Assembly: GCF_001570945.1 (NCBI RefSeq)
Contig: NZ_BCSQ01000029.1
Coordinates: forward strand, 1-43,265
From: Janibacter anophelis NBRC 107843
Lineage (GTDB): Bacteria; Actinomycetota; Actinomycetes; Actinomycetales; Dermatophilaceae
Direction of reading: 5' to 3'
DNA: 43,265 nucleotides
In this document: positions 1 to 7,287 of the stretch, in pieces
Layout of the letters: the number at the start of each line of letters is the position of its first letter
Numbering within the stretch: position 1 is the first letter of the stretch
The notes under the pieces: model-generated
Seen by the model: the letters and a program-made list of their open reading frames with translations, nothing else
The model's database searches: none
What the model was told of the DNA's origin: nothing
Made by a program: the position numbers and the translations under genes

Positions 1-267
1 CCCGAGGCCGTCGAAGCGGACCCGGAGCCCGAGCCGGCCCCGCGCCGCCGTGGTGGCCGCCGGGCCGCCTCGAGCGCCGGTGCGCCGGTCGCCCTGCAGC
101 CGGTGGACCTCACGGCCCCGGCCGAGGAGACCAGCGGCCCGCTGACCAAGGTCGCGGGGGAGAGCGGAGAGGCCCCGACCACTCCGGTCGCCGACCCGGA
201 GCAGCCCGCCCCCGCTCGCCGCAAGCGCAAGCGGGTCACCACCCAGGCGGGCCCGCCGCAGGCCTGA
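1..267 (+). CDS. rne: Ribonuclease E/G family protein, C-terminal fragment
   Basis: An open frame enters from the left edge and ends at TGA 265-267. The visible 88 residues are a low-complexity tail: acidic-proline stretches with two basic clusters (PRRRGGRRAA near residue 14 and RRKRKRVTTQ near the end) and a final AGPPQA. No catalytic domain is visible. The identification rests on position, since rne/rng directly precedes rplU-rpmA-obg in actinobacteria, and on the basic, proline-rich tail that actinobacterial RNase E proteins carry for RNA and partner binding. Here the neighbour rplU is displaced by about 4.8 kb. Another protein with a disordered tail cannot be excluded from this fragment alone. 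Confidence 0.65.
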   Translation, partial: PEAVEADPEPEPAPRRRGGRRAASSAGAPVALQPVDLTAPAEETSGPLTKVAGESGEAPTTPVADPEQPAPARRKRKRVTTQAGPPQA

Positions 268-282
268 GCACTGAGCACATAC

Positions 283-318
283 CGGAGGCCCACTGGGACG
301 CGTTCCCGTGGGCCTCCG
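283..318 (+). terminator. Hairpin terminator after rne
   Basis: An 11-bp perfect stem (CGGAGGCCCAC, 283-293, with 308-318) encloses a region that can itself pair (GGGA 295-298 with TCCC 304-307). It starts 15 nt after the rne stop. No T-run follows, which is common for high-GC actinobacterial terminators. Confidence 0.7.
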
Positions 319-587
319 CTGTACCCGACGTGGCCGTCCCGAGTCACGCCCTGGCTGATGGTTGCCTCATGGGGCGACCGAGGGCATCCGCGACGCGCAG
401 GTCGACGAGGTCCGGCGCCGTCTCCCGGCGATGAGGGGGACTGGGAGGGCGCTGAGGGCATCGGGACGAGCGGGCGCAGCGGGACTCCGACGGTACTTTC
501 TCTCGCCGGTCCCCGTTCTCGACCCGGCCCAAGAGCGCACCACCAGCCGTTCGGTTCGCTCGCCGAGCGGCCGATGGTAGGCCCTGC

Positions 588-636
588 TATCTTTGCCGCA
601 GCATGCCCCATGGGGGGGGGCGTGACGAACAGGGGG
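588..636 (+). promoter_or_regulatory. Putative promoter and poly-G leader of the I36/ABC operon
   Basis: The 324-nt gap 319-642 holds no convincing gene; short frames there lack a ribosome site. A TATCTT -10-like hexamer lies at 588-593, but I see no good -35. Downstream is a run of nine G (612-620), then the AGGGGG ribosome site (631-636) seven bases before ATG 643. A GTG at 622 is also in frame, directly behind the G-run, and is an alternative start. Confidence 0.4.
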
Positions 637-642
637 AACATC

Positions 643-1038
643 ATGACAGGACGTGTGACCACGAAGCTCGGGGCAGCTTTGGGCGGGGTGGCATTGCTGA
701 TGGTGAATGCAGCGTCGGCACAGGGATCTCAGGTTGCATCGGGGTGTGACTCCGGCATGGCGTGCTTCTACCAGAACACGTACTACGGCGGCACCCACTT
801 CGAGACCTCGATCGCGAGCAGCAACTGGGACTGGCCTGGCAACATCTGGGCCATGCGTTACCTCAATGACCGCGACAGCTCGGTCGTGAACTATTGGGGA
901 ACGTATCCGGTCACGTGGTATCGCCACGACAGCTACAGCGGCTACATCCACTGTCTGTCTCGTGGCGTGGCGATGAAGTCCTACACGAGTGAGGACGACC
1001 AGGGTTCGAGTCACCGGGCGGCTGGTTCATCTTGCTGA
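643..1038 (+). CDS. Secreted peptidase inhibitor family I36-like protein
   Basis: 131 aa. A Sec signal peptide (residues 1 to about 25: basic start, GAALGGVALLMV core, ASAQG cleavage site) is followed by one small Cys-containing domain. Its features (C..GMACFY..YYGG near the start, GYIHCLSRG later) fit the beta/gamma-crystallin-like fold of peptidase inhibitor family I36 from Streptomyces. The predicted product is a small secreted disulfide-bonded protein; whether it inhibits a protease is unknown. ATG 643 is chosen because AGGGGG precedes it and it gives a clean signal peptide. It is the first gene of a five-gene overlapping operon ending in a MacB-like ABC transporter. It might therefore be cargo or a companion of that exporter, although it carries its own Sec signal. 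Confidence 0.7.
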   Translation: MTGRVTTKLGAALGGVALLMVNAASAQGSQVASGCDSGMACFYQNTYYGGTHFETSIASSNWDWPGNIWAMRYLNDRDSSVVNYWGTYPVTWYRHDSYSGYIHCLSRGVAMKSYTSEDDQGSSHRAAGSSC

Positions 1039-1925
1039 GCCGGACCACCCCGTTCGCCGCCCTGATCGCTGTGTCCGCGCTCCTCCTCGGGGCGTGTTCA
1101 CAGGGTCGGGCGGCGAGCCCTAATCCGGACGTGGAGCCCGCGGCCACTGCCCGGGCAGGGGTCCGGGCCGACGTCAGTGCCTTGGTTGAGTTGGCGCGAT
1201 CACTCGACCGGTTCGAGTTGCGATTGATCTCCCAGTGCATGTCCGATCAGGGATTGACGTACGTCGTTCCGCCCGAAGCCGCACCTCCGGCGTTCGAGAA
1301 GACCTATGGGCACACCACAGCGGACGTGAGCGATGGCTATCCGCCGCTGCCAGCCCTTCCGCCCGACCCCAATGCCCGCTCTTCACTCAAGGGTTCCCAG
1401 GCGGATCGTGATGCGTGGAATGAGGCCCTGTTCGGCGCGGAGGATGCGCGTGAGACCCAGACGTTGTCGGACGGGTCGGGAGAGCTCAGCGGGCCGGGCG
1501 AGGGCTGTATCGCCCACGCCCGAGACGTGATGTTCGGTTCTTCCACACAAGGTCTCGAGGTCGTGAGCCTCGCGACAAACCTTCCTGCGACGGCGGTCAA
1601 GGCTGCGTCGCTCGACGCAGACATGGTCACGCTCAACAAGGAGTGGTCGGACTGCATGTCGGACAAGGGGCACGACGACCTCACCTCGCCGGAGGAAGCC
1701 ATCGCCGCGGCGCGAGCCACGGGTGAGAGCACGGCCACGAGCGTCCGCCTCGCCAAGGATGACGTGGCCTGTGAGTCGGCCAGCGACTATGCCGCCCAGC
1801 GGACGGCGGTGGAGGACAGGTACCTCACGGGGGTGATGGACGCCAAGGAAGCCCAGATCACCGGTGCACGAGAGACCTTCACCGCGGCCATCAGCAAGGC
1901 CAAGCGTGAGCTGAGCTCAGGGTGA
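1032..1925 (+). CDS. Putative lipoprotein of the ABC-export operon
   Basis: 297 aa. The start is TTG 1032, overlapping the I36 gene by 7 nt; this start gives a perfect lipoprotein signal (hydrophobic 8-19, lipobox L19-G20-A21-C22). The mature protein is soluble and mostly helical, with spaced Cys motifs (CMSDQGL, GCIAH, DCMSDKG, VACESA) and a charged C-terminal helix (VEDRYLTGVMDAKEAQITG). Repeated C-M-x-x-x-G motifs occur in actinobacterial lipoproteins beside adaptor/MacB-type transporters, but I know no biochemical function. It is probably anchored on the outer face of the membrane and works with the transporter encoded downstream. The next gene starts inside its stop codon, so coupled translation is likely. 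Confidence 0.7.
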   Translation: MLSRTTPFAALIAVSALLLGACSQGRAASPNPDVEPAATARAGVRADVSALVELARSLDRFELRLISQCMSDQGLTYVVPPEAAPPAFEKTYGHTTADVSDGYPPLPALPPDPNARSSLKGSQADRDAWNEALFGAEDARETQTLSDGSGELSGPGEGCIAHARDVMFGSSTQGLEVVSLATNLPATAVKAASLDADMVTLNKEWSDCMSDKGHDDLTSPEEAIAAARATGESTATSVRLAKDDVACESASDYAAQRTAVEDRYLTGVMDAKEAQITGARETFTAAISKAKRELSSG

Positions 1926-3091
1926 GTCCGCAGCGTCGGGTCGTCTCGGCGTGGCTCTCCTTCACCGTGCTCCTTGTGGGCGCTGCCGCCTACCTCGGGT
2001 GGCTGTCCGGGTCAGTCGGGACCGAGCCTCCTGCGACGCCCGGACCCATCGAGGTCACCGCACCAGTCGAACGGGTGCGATTGGTTGACAGCGCTCAGCT
2101 TGCCTGCACCGTCACCAGGCCCACGGTCGCCACCTTGGCGCAGTCCCGCGGGCGCGGAGTCATCTCCAAGATCGCCGACACCACGGCGCAGGTCCCGGCC
2201 ATCGGGGCCGGTCAGCTCGTGGCCGAGGTGGACGGGACGCCGGTCGTCGTCGTGGAGGGCAGGGTGCCGATGTTTCGCGACATCACCGTCGGCGACCGTG
2301 GCCACGACGTCAATTCCGTACGCGCCACCTTGGCACTGCTGGGTCGAGTGAGTTCGAAGAGCTCCGGTAGCCCGTGGGAGAAGGGCGAGCAGCAGGCATG
2401 GCGTCAGCACCTGACGTCGTTGGGCTACCCGGACCTTGACAAGCAGGTCGTCAGCAAGGCCAATGTGCTCGTCGCGCGGTCATTGCCGGCCGTGCCGGCG
2501 TGGCCGGACAACGTCCTGGGCAGCACCGAAACGGACAGGGTCCAGCTGAAATCACGGACTCGCTCGGTCACCTGTCCAGTGGCCAAGGGCGTCTCGGACA
2601 TCACCTCCTCCACGCGGGTGAGCCTGGAGGGGCATCCGGACCAGAAGTTGGTCGTCGAGGGCGATGCGCCCGCCTCGACGGCTGGCGCAGGCACTCCCTC
2701 CGGGGATGGCGCTCCTCCCGAGGGCCAGGACGCCTCGGCAGGTGACCTCGCTGGCGGTGGCGACGTGGACGCGGGCAACAGGTCAGTGACCTTCACCGCC
2801 CCTGATCTCGAGCTGCACGAGGCGTCGTCCGTCGTCGTGTCCGTGGAACTCAGGAGTGCCAAGACGGCACACCTCGTCGTGCCGGTGACGGCATTGTGGA
2901 CCGATGCCCAGGGGAGGAGCATGGTTCGCGTCGGTGGCTCCGATCCGCGAGATGTCGTGGTCACCACCGGATTCTCCACTGGCGGCATGACCGAGGTGAC
3001 GCCTGTGGACGGTGCCCGGTTGTCGACGCAGGATGCCGTGATCGTGGGACTGACTCAGCCGTCCGATGCGCCGACCGACCCGTCGTCATGA
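1922..3091 (+). CDS. Membrane-anchored transporter adaptor with peptidoglycan-binding-like segment
   Basis: 389 aa. GTG 1922 overlaps the lipoprotein stop by 4 nt. One membrane anchor (about residues 9-30) precedes an extracytoplasmic part. A segment around residues 120-165 (VGDRGHDVNSVRATLALLG, then a helix ending HLTSLGYP) resembles a PG_binding_1 domain embedded in an HlyD/MacA-like beta-barrel arrangement. A Gly/Pro/Ser-rich linker (about 245-280) follows, then a C-terminal beta domain (VVPVTALW, VVVTTGFSTGGMTEV) typical of efflux adaptor tails. This matches the actinobacterial peptidoglycan-binding/efflux adaptor proteins found upstream of MacB-like ATPase and permease genes. Its likely role is to link the ABC transporter to the cell wall or substrate. 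Confidence 0.75.
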   Translation: MSPQRRVVSAWLSFTVLLVGAAAYLGWLSGSVGTEPPATPGPIEVTAPVERVRLVDSAQLACTVTRPTVATLAQSRGRGVISKIADTTAQVPAIGAGQLVAEVDGTPVVVVEGRVPMFRDITVGDRGHDVNSVRATLALLGRVSSKSSGSPWEKGEQQAWRQHLTSLGYPDLDKQVVSKANVLVARSLPAVPAWPDNVLGSTETDRVQLKSRTRSVTCPVAKGVSDITSSTRVSLEGHPDQKLVVEGDAPASTAGAGTPSGDGAPPEGQDASAGDLAGGGDVDAGNRSVTFTAPDLELHEASSVVVSVELRSAKTAHLVVPVTALWTDAQGRSMVRVGGSDPRDVVVTTGFSTGGMTEVTPVDGARLSTQDAVIVGLTQPSDAPTDPSS

Positions 3092-3762
3092 CCGTCCCCG
3101 CCATCGCGGCCGAAGGACTGGCCCGCACGATCGACGCGCCGTGGGGGCGGGTGCACGCCGTGAGGGAAGCAACCCTCGACGTGGATGCGGGAGAGTCGGT
3201 TGCCATCGTCGGGCCGTCGGGCTCGGGGAAGTCGACCTTGCTTCAGCTCCTCGGACTGCTGGACACACCCACCGCAGGGCACCTCTCGCTGGCCGGCGAG
3301 TCGACCGAGGCCATGAGTGAAAGGCAGCGTTCGCGGCGCCGCTCGCAGCACTTGGGGTTCGTCTTCCAGTCCTTCCACCTGATCGCCCACAAGGACGTCG
3401 TCCACAACGTGTCCCTGCCGCTGCTGTACGCGGGAGTGCCCATGGCGCAGCATGCGCAGCGGGCGCGGGCGACTCTCGAGCTCGTCGGCATGGGTTCCAT
3501 GGCGACGAGCGCACCGCTGACCCTCTCGGGTGGCGAACGTCAGCGCGTGGCCGTGGCCCGCGCAGCCGTGCACGACCCGTCCGTGCTGCTGTGTGACGAA
3601 CCGACCGGCAACCTCGACGCCGCGTCGAGCGACCTGGTCCTCGACGTCCTGCTCGGACTGGGCAAGGAGCGGGGAGCCGCCATCGTCCTCGTCACGCACG
3701 ACCCGGACGTCGCGGCACGGTGTGATCGCACCCTCGAGATGCGCGACGGAGTCCTGACGTGA
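3088..3762 (+). CDS. ABC transporter ATP-binding protein (MacB/LolD type)
   Basis: 224 aa, the usual length for this family. ATG 3088 overlaps the adaptor stop (ATGA). Motifs are complete: Walker A GPSGSGKST (42-50), Q-loop Q94 (FVFQSFHLIAHKDVVHNV, the LolD/MacB/FtsE style), signature LSGGERQ (146-152), Walker B with catalytic Glu in VLLCDEPTGNLD (166-177), and H-loop THD near 197. It should energise the FtsX-like permease encoded next, giving a mechanotransmission-type transporter rather than a classical importer. The substrate cannot be read from sequence; the adaptor, lipoprotein and I36-like genes suggest export of, or resistance to, an extracytoplasmic peptide or protein. Confidence 0.93.
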   Translation: MTVPAIAAEGLARTIDAPWGRVHAVREATLDVDAGESVAIVGPSGSGKSTLLQLLGLLDTPTAGHLSLAGESTEAMSERQRSRRRSQHLGFVFQSFHLIAHKDVVHNVSLPLLYAGVPMAQHAQRARATLELVGMGSMATSAPLTLSGGERQRVAVARAAVHDPSVLLCDEPTGNLDAASSDLVLDVLLGLGKERGAAIVLVTHDPDVAARCDRTLEMRDGVLT

Positions 3763-4928
3763 GGGGTTGGGGGGTTGCGCTGGTCGAGGGCCTTGAGGCC
3801 ATCGTCCGGCGTCCGGGTCGCTCCGTCCTGACCGCGCTCAGCGTCTCCGTGGGAGTGATCGCCTTCGTGGCCACCCTCGGCGTGGCCGGCAACGGCGCCC
3901 GGGCCGTCAGTGTCCGCTTCGACGAGCTCGCAGCGCGCTCGGTGATCCTCGAAGGGTGGGACCAGACCGCCGTGCCGGAGCCGAACGGCTTGCAGCGGCT
4001 GGACGCGCTGCCCGGAGTCGACGGCGCCGCCAGATTCGCACCCGTGACCGACGCCCCGACCTTGGCCCTCCATCCACGCGCCGCGGAGCAACCCGTCGAA
4101 GCCGTCGTGATGGATGGCCCGAGCAGCCAGATCGCCGTGCAGGCACGCGTGACCGCCGGCAGATGGTGGGACCCGGGCCACCTGGATCGGTGCGACGACG
4201 TCGTCGTCATCGGCGACGAAGTGGCCGCCCGCATGGGGCTGGGGACTCGATCGGTCGGCTCGACCGTGTGGCTGGACGGACACCCGTACGCCCTGTTGGG
4301 CATCGCCACGTCTCCGATCACGGAGCCGGCCATCTCGTCGCAGGTCGTGATCCCACGGGGCGCGGAGTGCGAGTCGCTCGGTATGGAGGTGGGCCCAACT
4401 GCAGTCAGGGTGAGCGCCGCTCCGGGCGCGGCCCACGCGGTCGCCGAGGCTGCTCCGCTCGCACTCTCCCCGGTGCTGGCTCAGAGCATCACGGCCCGTA
4501 CCGAGCTCGAACCGCGGGGCCTGCGCACCCTGGTGCTGGGTGAGAGCCAGCGGTTGATGATCGCTCTGGCCGCGCTGGCGCTGGCCATCAGTGTCGTCAT
4601 CATCGCCGTGACGCTGTGGGCGTCGATCGCCGAGCGCCGCACGGAGCTGGGCCTGAGGCGCGCCATCGGCGCCAGCCGGGGTGACATCGTGCGCCAGATC
4701 ATGGCCGAGTCGACCGTGCTCGGCCTCATCGGCGCGATCCACGGGGTGCTCATCGGGAGCATCGTGACCCTGAACCACTCCATCACCCTCGAGGTGCGTG
4801 GTGATCTGCCCTGGCCGTGGCTCGGCGCGGCGTTGCTCGCCGGGATCCTCTCCGGTGCGGTCGGAGGGGTCATCCCGGCAGTCCGCGCCAGCCGAGTGGA
4901 TCCCGCCATCGCTCTGACTTCGGGCTGA
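3759..4928 (+). CDS. FtsX-like ABC permease (MacB type)
   Basis: 389 aa. GTG 3759 overlaps the ATPase stop by 4 nt. Topology is MacB-like: one N-terminal membrane segment (about 22-45, LTALSVSVGVIAFVATLGVAG), a large extracytoplasmic domain, then three C-terminal segments. The FtsX signature is clear (ERRTELGLRRAIGASRGDIV, then GAVGGVIPAVRASRVDPA near the end). It closes the five-gene operon that separates rne from rplU. No obvious terminator lies in the 18 nt before the rplU promoter, so some readthrough into rplU is possible. Confidence 0.9.
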   Translation: MRGWGVALVEGLEAIVRRPGRSVLTALSVSVGVIAFVATLGVAGNGARAVSVRFDELAARSVILEGWDQTAVPEPNGLQRLDALPGVDGAARFAPVTDAPTLALHPRAAEQPVEAVVMDGPSSQIAVQARVTAGRWWDPGHLDRCDDVVVIGDEVAARMGLGTRSVGSTVWLDGHPYALLGIATSPITEPAISSQVVIPRGAECESLGMEVGPTAVRVSAAPGAAHAVAEAAPLALSPVLAQSITARTELEPRGLRTLVLGESQRLMIALAALALAISVVIIAVTLWASIAERRTELGLRRAIGASRGDIVRQIMAESTVLGLIGAIHGVLIGSIVTLNHSITLEVRGDLPWPWLGAALLAGILSGAVGGVIPAVRASRVDPAIALTSG

Positions 4929-4946
4929 CCCCCCTTCGCCCGTGTT

Positions 4947-4976
4947 TTGCCCGCCGGGCCACCTGCCCGGTAGTCT
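4947..4976 (+). promoter_or_regulatory. Putative rplU promoter
   Basis: TTGCCC (4947-4952) and TAGTCT (4971-4976) are separated by 18 bp, a SigA-type arrangement. The expected transcript starts near 4983, giving a leader of about 100 nt before rplU. The same TAGTCT -10 occurs upstream of leuS. Confidence 0.6.
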
Positions 4977-4981
4977 TGTCC

Positions 4982-5025
4982 CTCGGTGCGCCCACCGAGC
5001 GGACGCTTCGTGCCTCGGCACGAGG
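4982..5025 (+). promoter_or_regulatory. Two tandem hairpins in the rplU 5' leader
   Basis: Hairpin 1 is CTCGGTG/CACCGAG (4982-4988 with 4993-4999), a 7-bp stem with a CGCC loop. Hairpin 2 (5006-5013 with 5018-5025) has 8 bp including one G-U pair and a CTCG loop. They sit just downstream of the promoter in an otherwise unexplained leader. Autogenous ribosomal-protein leaders are known in front of L21 genes in other phyla; that this is one is inference. Confidence 0.45.
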
Positions 5026-5081
5026 ACTGTTGGCCGGTCAGACAGAGCGAGTGCACCTGACACCGAAAGTGAGTTCCACTG

Positions 5082-5390
5082 ATGTACGCGATCGTTCGCG
5101 CGGGTGGCCGCCAGGAGAAGGTCTCCGTCGGCGACACCATCCTCATCAACTCGATCAAGGGTCAGGCCGGCGACAGCGTCGACCTGCAGCCGATCCTCCT
5201 CGTCGACGGGTCCACGGTGACCAGCGACGCCGACAAGCTTGCCAAGGTCAGCGTCACGGCCGAGGTCGTCGGGTCCGCCAAGGGTCCGAAGATCACGATC
5301 ATGAAGTACAAGAACAAGACGGGCTACCGCAAGCGCCAGGGTCACCGCCAGCCGCTGACCCAGCTCAAGATCACCGACATCAAGGCCTGA
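5082..5390 (+). CDS. rplU: 50S ribosomal protein L21
   Basis: 102 aa, full length. It begins [18 protein letters not shown] and carries the L21 C-terminal signature [19 protein letters not shown]. It binds 23S rRNA in the large subunit. It is followed after 34 nt by rpmA with a good ribosome site in between, so the two form the conserved L21-L27 operon. Upstream is a 153-nt leader with promoter and hairpins rather than the usual rne gene. Confidence 0.98.
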   Translation: MYAIVRAGGRQEKVSVGDTILINSIKGQAGDSVDLQPILLVDGSTVTSDADKLAKVSVTAEVVGSAKGPKITIMKYKNKTGYRKRQGHRQPLTQLKITDIKA

Positions 5391-5424
5391 GCCTTCCACT
5401 TTCGAGCAGTGAGGAACTACTGAC

Positions 5425-5688
5425 ATGGCATCCAAGAAGGGTGTGTCCTCGACCAAGAACGGTCGCGACTCCAATGCCCAGCGCCTCGGCGTGAAGCGGT
5501 ACGGCGGCGAGATCGTCGGTACCGGCCAGATCATCGTCCGCCAGCGCGGCACCCACTTCCACCCGGGCGACAACGTCGGCCGCGGTGGCGACGACACGCT
5601 GTTCGCCCTCGCGGACGGCGCGGTGCAGTTCGGCACCAAGCGCGGCCGCAAGGTCGTCAACGTCGTCCCGGCCGGCGCCGCCGGCTGA
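5425..5688 (+). CDS. rpmA: 50S ribosomal protein L27
   Basis: 87 aa, full length. It begins [19 protein letters not shown], the form whose N-terminal tail reaches the peptidyl-transferase centre without the cleaved leader seen in Firmicutes L27. The [22 protein letters not shown] core is typical. Second gene of the rplU-rpmA operon; a long perfect hairpin separates it from obgE. Confidence 0.98.
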   Translation: MASKKGVSSTKNGRDSNAQRLGVKRYGGEIVGTGQIIVRQRGTHFHPGDNVGRGGDDTLFALADGAVQFGTKRGRKVVNVVPAGAAG

Positions 5689-5707
5689 CGACGCACACAC
5701 TGCGTTG

Positions 5708-5745
5708 GGCGAAGGGGGCGGGTCGGCTGACCCGCCCCCTTCGCC
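5708..5745 (+). terminator. 17-bp perfect hairpin between rpmA and obgE
   Basis: Arms 5708-5724 and 5729-5745 pair perfectly around a GGCT loop, 20 nt after the rpmA stop. There is no T-run. It ends only 33 nt before the obgE start, so it could terminate or attenuate the abundant ribosomal transcript before obgE. Each arm contains the dispersed CGAAGGGGG motif. Confidence 0.8.
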
Positions 5746-5778
5746 GTACCTGCACCACAACCGAGGAGAGGTGAGGTC

Positions 5779-7287
5779 GTGACGACCTTCGTCGATCGCG
5801 TCACCCTGCACGTCGAGGCCGGCAAGGGCGGTCACGGTGTGGCCTCCGTGCACCGCGAGAAGTTCAAGCCGCTCGGCGGCCCGGACGGCGGCAACGGCGG
5901 TCACGGCGGTGACGTCGTGCTGCTCGTCGACCCGCAGGTGACGACCCTCCTCGACTACCACCGCAGCCCGCACCGCCGCGCGACCAACGGCGCTCCCGGC
6001 GCCGGTGATGAGAAGAACGGTGCCAACGGCGCCGACCTCGTCCTGCCCGTCCCCGCCGGCACGGTCGTCACCAACGCCCACGGCGACGTGCTCGCCGACC
6101 TCGTGACGCCCGGCACGACCTTCGTCGCGGCGAAGGGCGGCCGCGGTGGCCTCGGCAACAAGGCGCTGTCGAGCCAGCGCCGCAAGGCGCCCGGCTTCGC
6201 GCTGCTCGGCGAGCCCGGTGAGGCCACCGACGTCGTCCTGGAGTTGAAGTCGCTCGCCGACGTCGCGCTCATCGGCTTCCCCAGCGCCGGCAAGTCCTCG
6301 CTCGTGTCCGTCCTGTCGGCGGCGCGACCCAAGATCGCCGACTACCCCTTCACCACCCTCGTGCCCAACCTCGGCGTCGTGACGGCCGGCGACGTGCGCT
6401 ACACGGTCGCCGACGTGCCCGGCCTCATCCCCGGCGCGAGCGAAGGGCGTGGCCTGGGCCTGGAGTTCCTCCGCCACGTCGAGCGCTGCTCGGTCCTCGT
6501 CCACGTCATCGACTGCGCGACGCTCGAGCCCGGCCGCGACCCGATGAGCGACCTCGACGTCATCGAGGCCGAGCTGTCGGCCTATGTCGCCGACGAGACG
6601 CTCGGCGGCAAGCCGCTGTCGGAGCGCACCCGCATCGTCGTGCTCAACAAGGCCGATGTCCCCGACGCCCTCGACCTGGCCGAGATGGTCAAGGCCGACC
6701 TCGAGGAGCGCGGGCTGGAGGTCTTCATCGTCTCCGCCGTCGCGCACACGGGACTCAAGGAGCTGACCTTCGCCATGGCCCGGCACGTCCAGGCCGCCCG
6801 CGCGGAGGCCGACGTCGAGGTCGTGCCGCAGCGAGTCGTGCTGCGGCCCAAGGCCGTCGACGACGCGGGCTTCGTCGTGCGCCGGGAGATGACGCCCGAG
6901 GGCGAGGTCTTCCGCGTCCTCGGCGACAAGGTGACCCGCTGGGTGCGCCAGACCGACTTCGCCAACGACGAGGCGATCGGCTACCTCGCCGACCGGCTCA
7001 ACCGGGCGGGCGTCGAGGACGAGCTGACCAAGGCGGGGGCCGTCGCCGGCTCGACGGTGCTCATCGGCCCCGTCGAGGACGCCGTCGTCTTCGACTGGGA
7101 GCCGACGATGGTCGGCGGTGCCGAGCTGCTCGGTGGCCGCGGCACCGACCTGCGCCTCGAGGAGAACACCCGGCGGACCACGCGCGAGCGCCGCGAGGAG
7201 TTCCACGCCCGCAAGGACGCCCAGACCGCTGCCCGCGATGACCTGCGGACCGAGCGCGAGGCCGGTCACTGGACCGAGGACGACTGA
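5779..7287 (+). CDS. obgE: GTPase ObgE/CgtA
   Basis: 502 aa. Domains in order: glycine-rich Obg fold (1-157, [16 protein letters not shown]), G domain with P-loop GFPSAGKSS (166-174), switch II DVPGLI (212-217) and NKAD (290-293), then the actinobacterial C-terminal OCT domain (about 345-425) and a charged tail. It is an essential ribosome-associated GTPase for 50S assembly and the stringent response. GTG 5779 follows a purine-rich ribosome site (GAGGAGAGG). Its stop overlaps the proB start by 1 nt. Confidence 0.97.
   Translation: MTTFVDRVTLHVEAGKGGHGVASVHREKFKPLGGPDGGNGGHGGDVVLLVDPQVTTLLDYHRSPHRRATNGAPGAGDEKNGANGADLVLPVPAGTVVTNAHGDVLADLVTPGTTFVAAKGGRGGLGNKALSSQRRKAPGFALLGEPGEATDVVLELKSLADVALIGFPSAGKSSLVSVLSAARPKIADYPFTTLVPNLGVVTAGDVRYTVADVPGLIPGASEGRGLGLEFLRHVERCSVLVHVIDCATLEPGRDPMSDLDVIEAELSAYVADETLGGKPLSERTRIVVLNKADVPDALDLAEMVKADLEERGLEVFIVSAVAHTGLKELTFAMARHVQAARAEADVEVVPQRVVLRPKAVDDAGFVVRREMTPEGEVFRVLGDKVTRWVRQTDFANDEAIGYLADRLNRAGVEDELTKAGAVAGSTVLIGPVEDAVVFDWEPTMVGGAELLGGRGTDLRLEENTRRTTRERREEFHARKDAQTAARDDLRTEREAGHWTEDD

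Noticed and set aside
358-642. Upstream extension of the I36-like protein
   Set aside because: Adds about 95 Arg/Pro-rich residues before a perfect signal peptide; ATG 643 has a good ribosome site.
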